Source of the DNA: Takashimella koratensis
Lineage: Eukaryota; Basidiomycota; Tremellomycetes; Trichosporonales; Tetragoniomycetaceae
Length of the DNA: 64,000 bases
Assembly (NCBI GenBank): GCA_003116875.1
Contig: BCKT01000012.1
Coordinates: forward strand, 434,001-498,000
Direction: 5' to 3'
Positions within the stretch are counted from its first letter, which is position 1, and each line of letters starts with the position of its first letter. The notes beneath the pieces were generated by a model. It ran no database searches. It was given only the letters and a program-made list of their open reading frames with translations, and was not told where the DNA came from. Shown here in pieces: positions 32,762-42,430 of the stretch. Both the position numbers and the translations under genes were made by a program.

Positions 32762-35700
32762 ATGCTCACCGTCACTCGTCTCGCGCGTCACCCGCCTGTT
32801 CCCCGCCTGTCCACGCTCCCTCTCGCCCGGACCCAAACCTACCTCTCCCTCTCCTCTCGTCGCTTCCTATCCTCCCGGGTCCAGTCCGTCCTCGCCGCCG
32901 TGAGTCTGCCCGATCCAGCTACCGAGACGCTCCCTGGTGTGTTTGATGGTCGATGGGGAGGAGGAGGGGAGGAGATGATTAGCAGGTGTCCGGCAACTGG
33001 CGAGGTCATCGGTCGTGTCCGAGGGGTGAGTTGAATCTGGCGGTTTCTACGTACCTCTTTCCCTTCTCCTTCTCCTTCTCCTTCACACCTCTCCCTCCCC
33101 TCTCGGCTCATCTGAGAGCTGGTTTTGTGAAAGAATGCAGTTGAACGTTTTCGGGCCTGACCATCTTAGGCAACAGCCGAAGAAGCCCGCCTCGCTATCG
33201 CCCAATCTGCCGAAGCAGCTCGTGCCGTCCGTGCTGTTCCTGGCCCCCGACGTGGCGAGGTAGTTCGCCAGATCCGCCAAGCGCTCGCAGAGAAAGTAGA
33301 TGCGCTGGGCGATCTTGTTAGTCTTGAGATGGGCAAGATGCGTAGCGAGGGTAAGGGTGAGGTCCAGGAGGTGAGTCGGGCTCTGGCTCAGGTCACGATA
33401 CTGTATAAGTAGCCAGGGCGATGTTTGTCAGGAAGAAGAGGACATTCATCGATAAAATTACCCGACGCAGTTCATCGATATCGTGAGTAAGAGAGGGAGC
33501 AAACGTGTTCTCTCTCGCAGATAGGCCGGGCTGAGAAACCGCAGTGCGACTACGCGACGGGGCTGTCCCGATCCATGGCCGGCCGAGTCCTCCCGTCCGA
33601 ACGTCCCGAGCATGTCATTTACGAAAGTACGTATCGCTTGGGATGCCTCCACTCTGCCCTACTCCGAGAGCAAACAAACTCACATGTGCAGTTCCAAACC
33701 CCCTCGGCGTTGTGGGGATCCTCTCCGCTTTCAACTTTCCCGTGAGTTTAAAGTGTCTGATCTGATCTGATTACTTTCAGGTCGCTGTCTACGTAAGTGA
33801 CTGCATGATGTAGGGAGGTGGTCTCAAAAGTGGGGAGTTGTACTGATACGGTGGTCATCGCGTCGCAAATAGGGATGGTGAGTGTATACTTGCGAGCTAT
33901 GCTGATGATCAGGAACATGACAATTGCTTTGGCCACTGGGTAGGTAGAGGACCAGGCCAATCGCTAACATGGAAGTAACTCTACGATCTGGAAACCGTCG
34001 CCTTCTACCCCTCTGTAGGTCATAGCCGAACAGTTGCTAGCTCCTAGAGTAAGCTGACCTGGAACAACAGCTGCTCCATCGCTGTGACACGTATCATCCA
34101 GAAGGTGCTTGAGGAGAACAACATCCCAGGCGCGGCGGCAGCTCTGGTTTGCGGGGGTGTTGACGTCGGCAAGGAGGTCGTGGCGAGTGGAGACATTCCA
34201 CTAGGTCAGTAGGAAATATGTCACCTCCAACGTGCAGGGTCATAGCTCGGATGACTGACTTGTCGCAGTGAGCTTCACCGGAAGCGAGCGGGTGGGCAAA
34301 GAAGTTGGCAAGGCAGTACAGGACAGGTTCGGGAAAGTGAGTTGTGACCAGTACAAGGGAACCTTTGCTGCGATGAGTTTGCTAATATAGTTGATCTTAG
34401 TCTATTCTCGAGCTTGGCGGTAACAACGGTACGTCACCCGAGATCTCGCTTTGAACTGTGTCTAAAGACTACCGGCTGAGCTCAGTCTTTATCAGCTGTC
34501 ATTGTTGACCACGACGCCGACCTCAAGCAGGCCTTACAAGCGGTTCTCTTCGCGGCAGTTGGTACAGCGTGAGCGTCTTTCATTTTGAACTAAGACCAAG
34601 CTTACTGAATCCTTTCCAGGGGTCAGCGATGCACGTCCACACGCCGTCTCTTACTGCACCGTTCTATCGCAAACGAGTTCCTCACTTCCTTATTGGCAAA
34701 CTACGATGCCCCTTCTTCTCCTCGATCCGGTCTGGCCATCGGAGACCCACTCGACCCCTCGACTCTCATCGGTCCGCTCCACACCGCCTCAGCAGTGGAG
34801 ACCTACGAGCGAACCTTGGCGGAGATCACGAGTAGGGGAGGAGAGGTACTGACTCAACGAAGCGGTAGGATAAATGCCGGTCCTGAAGGTTGGGCAGAAG
34901 GGAAAGGCGGGAATTGGGTTTGGCCAGTTGTGGTGAAACCGGGATTGGACGATCCGTGTTGGCGAGAAGAGTAAGTCGGATTGAGGAATATGGGATGGTG
35001 GTTACGGGGATGGGAGTGGGAGTGGTATTAAGAGGAGCTGACGATATTGGTGCATAGAGTGTTTGCCCCAATTCTGTATGTCGCGGAGTTTGATACGCTC
35101 GACGAGGCTATCAAGTGAGTGAAGGTGGTCCCTTGAGAGACAGGGAGGTGGTAAAAGAGTCATCATAGACAGCAGGGTGTATGGACCTCCATGAGGTGGA
35201 CCGACCAAAACAATCCGCGCCGTTGTCTAAGATAATGTACTGACAACAAGCAAGGATCAACAACTCTGTCCCACAAGGTGCGCAATGGTCTAGGATGATG
35301 GTTTAGGTCCATTGTTCTCGGATACTATGGGTTTCTGACCATATGGTCCAGGTCTATCGTCGGCGCTATTCACGAAGAATATCCAGGCAATGGGCAAGTG
35401 GCTTGGTCCAGAAGGTAGCGATTGTGGGATTGTCAATGTGAGTGAAGGGTGAGGACGGTCTTGGAGCGGGTGATACTGGGTGAGGTCGGGTGAAGAAAGA
35501 GGGGTTTGGTGTTGTCTGAGAAAGAGAGGAGCTCATGCGATTGGTACAGGTGAATGTTGGGACCAGCGGGGCAGAGATAGGAGCGGCGTTTGGCGGGTAA
35601 GTTAAAAGTCTTAGTTCTTCGTCAAGAAGTCCTAGCTGTATGGGGTTCCCGATATTTGCGCATAGCTAATAACGTCTGACAGAAACAAATCGACCGTACG

Positions 35701-35977
35701 TTGTGTCGCCTCCACTTGAGTTATGTCGTTTGCGAAGATTCAAGCTGACTGGAAATCTGGATTGTGATCGTATACAGGGATGGGGTAGGGAATCGGGCGG
35801 AGATGCTTGGAAGCAATACGTTCGATGGAGCTCGGTAAGTCGTCGAAGGAGGAGCGCAATTATATTCGTGGTGGTGTGGTAAGTATGGAAGTGGTACTGA
35901 CTCGGCGGGGAAAGGCAACGGTCAACTACGGCAGCAAGCTCCCCCTCGCACAGGGGGTCAGCTTCGGTTTCGCCTAG
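32762..35977 (+). CDS. Aldehyde dehydrogenase family 7 (antiquitin-like)
   Basis: NAD-dependent oxidation of an aminoaldehyde such as alpha-aminoadipic semialdehyde is the family activity. Exons: 32762-33025, 33170-33370, 33471-33482, 33545-33626, 33692-33741, 33781-33792, 33873-33877, 33913-33939, 33976-34014, 34071-34204, 34269-34336, 34401-34428, 34496-34568, 34620-34970, 35058-35114, 35255-35277, 35352-35437, 35550-35596, 35683-35695, 35778-35834 and 35915-35977, giving 563 residues. The first 45 residues are Arg/Ser-rich without acid and look like a mitochondrial presequence. Landmarks are [30 protein letters not shown] (E302), GQRCTS (nucleophile C336) and [29 protein letters not shown] at the end. 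Confidence 0.93.
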
Positions 35978-36347
35978 TCCAAACTACCCTCGACGGCTAG
36001 GTCCCTCAGACCTCGGCGCCATACTTCGGCGGGAGTTGCAAAAGGGGAGACCGGGGATCCTGCGAGCCAAGTCGGAGATGTGATAGTTGAGACTGGGGTC
36101 GAAGTCTTGAAGACGTAGTCTTGTTAAATGACGATATGATGCATCTGCTTTTGATATTCGATAGAGATTATTGAGGAAAACTGAGATTTCGAGATGAGAA
36201 GATTTGATGGGCATGTTATCTGTGCTTTGGCTTGCGTCTGTCTGTGGGTTTGTCCCCCGGCTCGGTGTTCCGTTCCACTGTCCCACGTTCCACGGGTGAC
36301 GTCCCACTCTCTCACTGTCCCATGCGACTCCTGGTCCCACTTCACGC

Positions 36348-37956
36348 TCAAGCCGCAACACGCTGGACAGCCTTCTCGACCTTCCCCTTGACGGCCTCCA
36401 TCTGCTGAACGGGTGCGTTCTTGCTCTTTGCGTTCTGAAGGGAGAGGAACGCGTTCCAGGGGATATTGACACAGTTGATCGCGAGCAGTCGGTATTGAAG
36501 CGGAACGAACTGTGCAGGGTGTTAGTTGGACCACGATGCGAAGAAATTTCGAGGTGGCGTAGGGAAGAGGGACGGGTGTGGTCGAGTGTTGGTCAACTTA
36601 CGCCCTGGAGACAAGTCAGCGCTGAGCTAGAGTAGTAGTATAGTGTCCGAGCAATTTTGTGTGGATAGATGAAGAGAAACGGTACTGACCATGTTGAAGA
36701 TCTGGAACGGGATGAACCTGTATCCGTGAGAACCACGACACGGGCGACGTATCATCATTCGTCAGCTTTGCTCATCTCGGGAGAGACAGATGACCAAGCC
36801 GGCCAAACGTACAGCATCCAGTTCGCTTTGAGAGTCGGAACGAACGCCTATAGTCTTGTCAGCTTCCTTCCCCGGTCGATCATCTACCATCGCACACAGT
36901 GACCCGACATCGACCCAGACATGACTCAGACATAATTCAGCCAACCTAGCCAAACTGGCCTCCGATCTCACCCGACCTGTCCACTCCCGTATAGCCTAAA
37001 CATTGTGCTCACCTGGTTCCACTTCTCCTTGACAGCGGCCATATCCTTGCCCTCGAGCAGGGTCATGGTGGTGAAGAAACCTACAGAGGGTCAGAGGTAT
37101 CAGCCTCGATTCTCTTTCTCGCCGTATCGTGACATCCCCTACACCATCGCCTTGGATCATCGCCTTATACGCCTGGATCTTCTCTGCACACCTCTCACAC
37201 CAGCTCTCTCTTCCTCCGGGATATCCGAAGCTCTCTCGCTTCACCCACTCCGGGGCGACGCTCGCTGAGCTCGCGTCAAGCAACTCACCAGTCAAAACCA
37301 AAGGCGCAAACGCAAACTGGTCAAGCCCCACACGAGCAAACGTCGCCGGCCACTTGGACTTGATGGGCAGTTTCTCGAGAGTGCGGAACCAGACGGTCAC
37401 AGCAGGTGCGAAGATGCCTGCGCCCCAGACGATGATGCGGCTAAGGTGGAGGTGGGGATAAGCAATTAGGGGGGAGAGGAAGAGAGGAGCGGGCTAGCTG
37501 GCTTGGAGGTGAGGGTGGAGGTTGGACTCGAACGTACCCAGTACGAGCGAGGTCGTGGTCAGTGCCCTTCTTCTCGATCAACTGTTGGGCGACGGCTAGA
37601 GATAGAGTCAGTTGTCTCAGCTATTTCAACGATTCCAAGGCTATATCCAGCCTTGGTGCACTGCACATTCCAGCCGGTTACGGAACTCGACCTGGTGCAG
37701 TGGGCGATGTGGTGCTAAGCAGAGAGAAAAGGATTCACCATCACCAGTCGCGAAGAGGACCTAGCGTGAACAATGGACAAGAATCGAATCGCGTCAGCCT
37801 TATTAAGCCTTCGACGAGCATGGCTTGAAGCCGTCTAACGACTCGCTCCCTCGCTACGCTCGGGGGGACACGTCCACTCACCGCCGAGGAAACAATGTTT
37901 CCCGTCATCGGGCTCCGCTTGAGAAAGTTGGAGTAGGCGTTGAGCAAGGCTGCCAT
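36348..37956 (-). CDS. SYM1: Sym1/Mpv17/PMP22-family inner-membrane protein
   Basis: Members are four-helix proteins of mitochondrial (Sym1, MPV17) or peroxisomal membranes linked to metabolite passage and stress. Exons: 37882-37956, 37739-37760, 37538-37595, 37289-37440, 37013-37080, 36813-36847, 36690-36717, 36602-36604 and 36348-36509, giving 200 residues, as usual. Family marks are [15 protein letters not shown] at the start, [48 protein letters not shown] and [22 protein letters not shown]. The single-codon exon GGC (Gly) is needed to give the family spacing between NM and FVPLQYR. The gene is convergent with ALDH7, whose stop is about 370 bp away. Confidence 0.93.
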
Positions 37957-38689
37957 GATGGGTTGAGTTGAGGTTGGATGTAATTGGTGGAGCGGAGTCT
38001 TGAGTGACTGGAAAGGAAAGGAACGAGGTGTGGGGAACAGATGGGAAGGTGTCTAGCTAGCTCTGGAGTCTGTCTATAACGACGTGGGGGTCGGTCTCCA
38101 ACGCGAGGGGCTCCTTGGGGGCGAGGTGGTCGTGCTTGGTGCTTGTGGGGACAAAGGAAGCAACAAAGTATCAAGTCCTCAAAAGTTTGGCCTCTTCGTT
38201 TGAGTGGGTCCTTTGGTGGAGTGTCCTTTGGGTATATCCTTTAGGTGTATCCTTTAGGTGTATCCTTTAGGTGTATCCTTTGGCTCCCCCTGGATGGTCC
38301 TATACCCGTCATAGCTCGCTTCTCGGGTCACATCCTCGAGCTCCACGTGGTTTAAGCGTAGGTATAGCACCCACGTGGCTGATTATCCGGTACGTCATCT
38401 TACACACAACGCAGTTAACAGATCGAGGACGGTAAGCGTGCATAGCTACAGAAGGAACAGAGGATATGTACAGCGAAGAACATGGTGAGGACTCATCACC
38501 TCAGCAGCCATACCAGCGTGCAGAGGAGGAAGAGCGTTTCCGTCGTTCAGAGTCAAAGTCGAAAGTCGAAAAGGGATGAGCCGATTCGGGTGAGCCGAGC
38601 CAAGCCGAGGAAAAGGTCTCTTTCCGTATTGTCTTCAAGTATCGCAACGTGTAACAGCATCGCGAACTCATTGGACAAGACCGTGTGAC
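37957..38689. other. Promoter region of the SYM1-like gene
   Basis: No gene is seen; it includes a 13-nt minisatellite at 38235-38283. Confidence 0.5.
38203..38283. repeat. Minisatellite with 13-nt unit
   Basis: Three exact units TATCCTTTAGGTG lie at 38235-38273, with a partial fourth to 38283. Two more degenerate TCCTTTGG-containing units lie upstream. Confidence 0.9.
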
Positions 38690-39428
38690 TTAGACGCTCG
38701 GAACACCAACACGGAGGCCAGGGACTTTGCCGACGTAGAAAGCGACGCGGCCGGAGACTGCCTCGGCGCCAGCTTTCGGGTGCGGGTAGTACCTGTCAAG
38801 GGGGTTGATTGGTCAGCGACGGGTGGAGATGATCGGAAGGGGAGATGCGGAGAGCCGGGAGTGGGGGGTGGGATATTAGGGTGACTACAAGACTCACCAG
38901 GCAATGTCCTTGATCACGTCTCCCGTGTCGGTCTCAAAGTTGAAGTAATGCGCCTCGCCTAGATCAAGGGAGGAGAGTTGTCAGCAATGGGACAGAAGGT
39001 AGGATATCAGCTCGTCTTTCCGACAAACTCGCGTGGAGAGGGAGATCCCTAGCTGAGGTGTGGAGATCGGGTCCTCACCTTTCCATGGGCAGGTGGTCTT
39101 GGTGTTGGACGGAGTGAATTTGGGTCGATCGAGAAGCGCAGATTCTTTAAAGTACCAGCTAACCGGGGTTAGCGGGTTGCGGCGGGATGCGAAGGGGAGG
39201 GTAAAGCAGTACATGGTAGGCGAGCGACACGGACAGGGAGAGGCGCAGGGTGAGAGGGGGTGAGAAGCAAGGAGGAGGAAGAGGCATTATGGAGAGGGCG
39301 TGAATGGAAGGGCAAGAAGGATTGAGAATGAGGACTTACTTCCCCTCGACCTTCTCAAGGTCACTGGTCATGGCTTGTGCGAGCGTCTTGTCGCCAAGGA
39401 AGACTGCAGTCTGAGCGTCGGCGGACAT
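38690..39428 (-). CDS. DUF427 domain protein (110 aa)
   Basis: Exons 39340-39428, 39079-39158, 38898-38958 and 38690-38792 keep frame. The pattern fits DUF427: VEGNWYFKES, then TCPWKGEAHYFNFETDTGDVIKDIAWYYPHPKAGAE, then VSGRVAFYV. The family is small, cytosolic and of unknown biochemical role. The start MSADAQTAVFLGDK is the only in-frame ATG before the domain. The next gene on the same strand is an SDR-type oxidoreductase whose stop lies about 380 bp upstream of this start. Confidence 0.9.
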
Positions 39429-39809
39429 TGTGGTGTGTATAAGCGGCAGTGAGGAGTTCGGTGTTGAGCAAAGTGGTATATGAGTGGGAATCAGGAAGGT
39501 AGTAGGGCGGGATGGAGATGAGGGCGGCGGTTATGTAGTCGTCGTGCGTAGGCGCATGAGTCAGCTCACTTTGGGCAGTGGGCAGTGTGGCCCTTGCCTC
39601 ATGTTTCGGTTGTGGCAACCAACCACACCAGCACACCAACACGCCATCGTTGTCACGGTACACAGTCAGCTTGGGGCGTGACCGTGGGTGTCGTCACTTC
39701 ACGACCAGTCACGATCACCGCCTCTCGGGTGCATAGCGACAATAAACTCTGTATGGCTGATCCTACGATGCATTCCCTACATTGGACTATGGAAAAGCTA
39801 TGTACCAAC
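39429..39809. other. Spacer between the SDR and DUF427 genes
   Basis: This is 3' sequence of the SDR gene and the promoter of the DUF427 gene. Nothing else was recognised. Confidence 0.45.
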
Positions 39810-40892
39810 TTAGTGTCCAATCGTGACCATCCGATTCGCCCACTTTTCACCTCTGACACCGTGCTGTGCGATCCACTGTCCCACTTCGTTCCGAGTTACA
39901 GACCACACCGTCACCTCTTCGCCTACTTCAACTTCTCCTTTACCGCCCGCAGGACAGTCCTCAAGCCGCGCGGGACGGACCACGGTGATCTCAGGCACGA
40001 ACGAGGCCCGGACAGAGGCGAGTACGGACGGGGTGAAGACAGACGGGTCCGGCATGGAAGGAGTCAGAGTGTGGAGAAGTGGAGAGGAAGCGGCGCGATG
40101 AAGAATCGCCTCGACACCGCGTTTGTCGTCGGTCGTTGCGCGAAGGAGCCAGGGTATCATAGCCTAGAGAAAAGGTGTTAGCAAGTGCTTCAGAGGGTGG
40201 AGCAGAGCAGGAAGCGGGGGGAGGAGCTGGTCAAGATGGAAGGGGTAAAAGCGAGAAATCGGGGAGAGGGGGAAGAGTCGTGGCGCTGGATGTTGAGCAG
40301 GGCTCGAGAAGATGGACCTACCTGCATAACATAGGGCAAGTGGGCAAAGCTCGATCCCACGCCCATTGCCGAGACGACCACGAGACGAGGAACCTTCGTC
40401 CCTGACTGCGCGTAGGGGACGTCGGCAAGGGCACGGACGAGCACGAGCATCGCACGAGTGGTGACGTCGAGAGAAGGGAGGATGAAGCCCTTGGTCAATG
40501 AGAAAGGGCGTTTCCCGCCACGGTAGGTGGCGCCTGTTCTGTATGTCAGCTACTCTTCGTAATACAAGCAGAGGGAAAGCAGATAGAGTTACTGCTCTGC
40601 TGGCGACAGACGGGGGTGTGGGAAGGGCACACTTACCTAGGGAGAAGACCACAGCATCAACGTCTCCGTTCGCGGCATCGAAGAGCGAGCGGACGCTCGC
40701 CTCGTCGTAGGCGTCACCCTGGACGAGCCTGAGTCGGCCTGACGCAAGGTTCTTCGCAAAGTCGGGGTCAAATCGGATGGTGTCGAGGTGTCGGAGGAGA
40801 AGGGTGACGGTTTTGGACTCGTCTGAAGCGAGGAGGTCAAGCGCGGCGAATCGGCCGATGCCGCGAGAGGCGCCAATGAATACGGTGTGCAT
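39810..40892 (-). CDS. NAD(P)-binding SDR/NmrA-type oxidoreductase (273 aa)
   Basis: Exons 40637-40892, 40322-40533 and 39810-40163 keep frame. The N-terminal Rossmann motif is MHTVFIGASRGIGRFAALDLL (TGxxGxG type). DAYDEASVRSLFDAANGDVDAVVFSLG follows, as in atypical SDR/NmrA-like proteins that lack a clear YxxxK site. A later PRLVVVSAMGVGSS strand and EITVVRPARLEDCPAG fit the same fold. No signal peptide or membrane helix is seen. Substrate and pathway are unknown. Confidence 0.85.
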
Positions 40893-41477
40893 TGTAATCG
40901 GGAGGGGTTGGGGTTGATGTGCCGTTGATAAAGGTAGAGGAAGAGGTTGCTGGGTTAAGAGAGATGAGATGAGAGTCGAGGATAGAGTGGGCCGTTGGAG
41001 TTGGACAGAAGCTGGGCAGCCTTTATACCTGACGAGGTGGGACCGTCAAGCCGTGCTTTGGCGACATGTCGGCGTCGCTGTCATTGCAGACGACATGCGG
41101 GCGACATCCTGAGTCAGCTTCGGCCATTCTTCTCGCCATGCTGAGCAAGACCAGGATAGTACGATGCAGCTCGGCGAGTGTGATCTGTCCAGTAGCCCAT
41201 GTACAGTAAACACTTTGAACACTGTACGAAAGCTTGGCAGAAGAATGCAGCGGCTTGTGACTGGGTAGTTGTGAGGCCGGATCGACAGCTTCGGTCATCG
41301 GCAATCACGGGACATGCAGGGTTTGAGCCGACTTGCAGCGTACGCGCCAAGGGAAGAAGGGAGGAGGAATGCCTATTCAGGGCTGGCCATGTCTTTGTCT
41401 ATTTCAGGAATTCACAATACACAACCTCCCATACTAAATCCACGGCCAGTACGGTTCGACCGAAACGTCACCGAATG
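40893..41477. other. Divergent intergenic region
   Basis: This should be the promoter of the SDR gene (-) and the upstream part of the split-C2 gene (+). No other feature was seen. Confidence 0.4.
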
Positions 41478-42430
41478 GAGCCAACACCCGCACCACCACC
41501 TCACCTCAACCTCATCCGCAACTTCTGTCCACACCGCCGAGGGCAACCACGTCCAGAGCCCGCCAAGGCACCCACACCGCCGCGAGTAAGGTAGACGACC
41601 ACGCGACCACCACCGGCCGGTACGGCGGACCGGCGACGGCGGAAGTTTATTGACAACGACGACGAGGAACAAGCGTTGCCGAGTGCGGGTTTCAAACTTT
41701 GAACGACGTCGCCCCTGTCTACTGGGAACCTGGGATCCGACCAACATCAGCATCCATTATTCTCCACTTATCCCCGCAATCATCATCTATCGGACCATCC
41801 TCGACCCGACTTGCCTCGCCTCGCAGGTCTAGCTCGCTGGCCGCAGTACGTCCGTGCCCGTCACGTCTTGTGCAGCTGGCGTGTTAATTGAGTCATCGTC
41901 CCAGCTGATTGATTGATCGACCCCGTCCGCATCCTTTGGCGCTCCCCACTGTCCCTGCCCCAAAGTTGCCAGTAAACCTTGACACGCACTCGACCGGGTT
42001 CTCATCTTCTTCGCCTTGTCAATCATCGCCCTTATCTCCAACCAACACCTCTCTTACTCGCGTCAACATCGTCCACACCGTCTCACCTCGACAACATCCT
42101 CAATCCATCCTCCCTTTTCTACCATTCTCTAACAGCGATTATCAGCGTCCCTTTCGACCGTAGCAGGAACGTGAAACCACCTTCACCCAGCAAGCCCGGT
42201 TCCACCGAGCCGGACGGGCCGTTTCAGCCCGTAGTGCTGAGGTGACCACCCGCGTCTCAGCGGGCGAGCAACTCGGCGTGACCTTCACCTGCGACCGGGC
42301 GCCTCCTTTGTGTATTGCCCTTCGACATTGCTTGCTCGACCTACCTAGGCGCCGACCATCCCCAACGCCCTAATCACTTACTCTCATCCTCTCCTCCCAA
42401 ACCGACTCGACACCACCCCCACACCGCACC
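41478..42430 (+). promoter_or_regulatory. Putative ATG-free 5' leader of the NT-C2 gene
   Basis: There is no ATG on the + strand in 953 nt before the start codon. The last 400 nt are C/T-rich. Confidence 0.45.
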
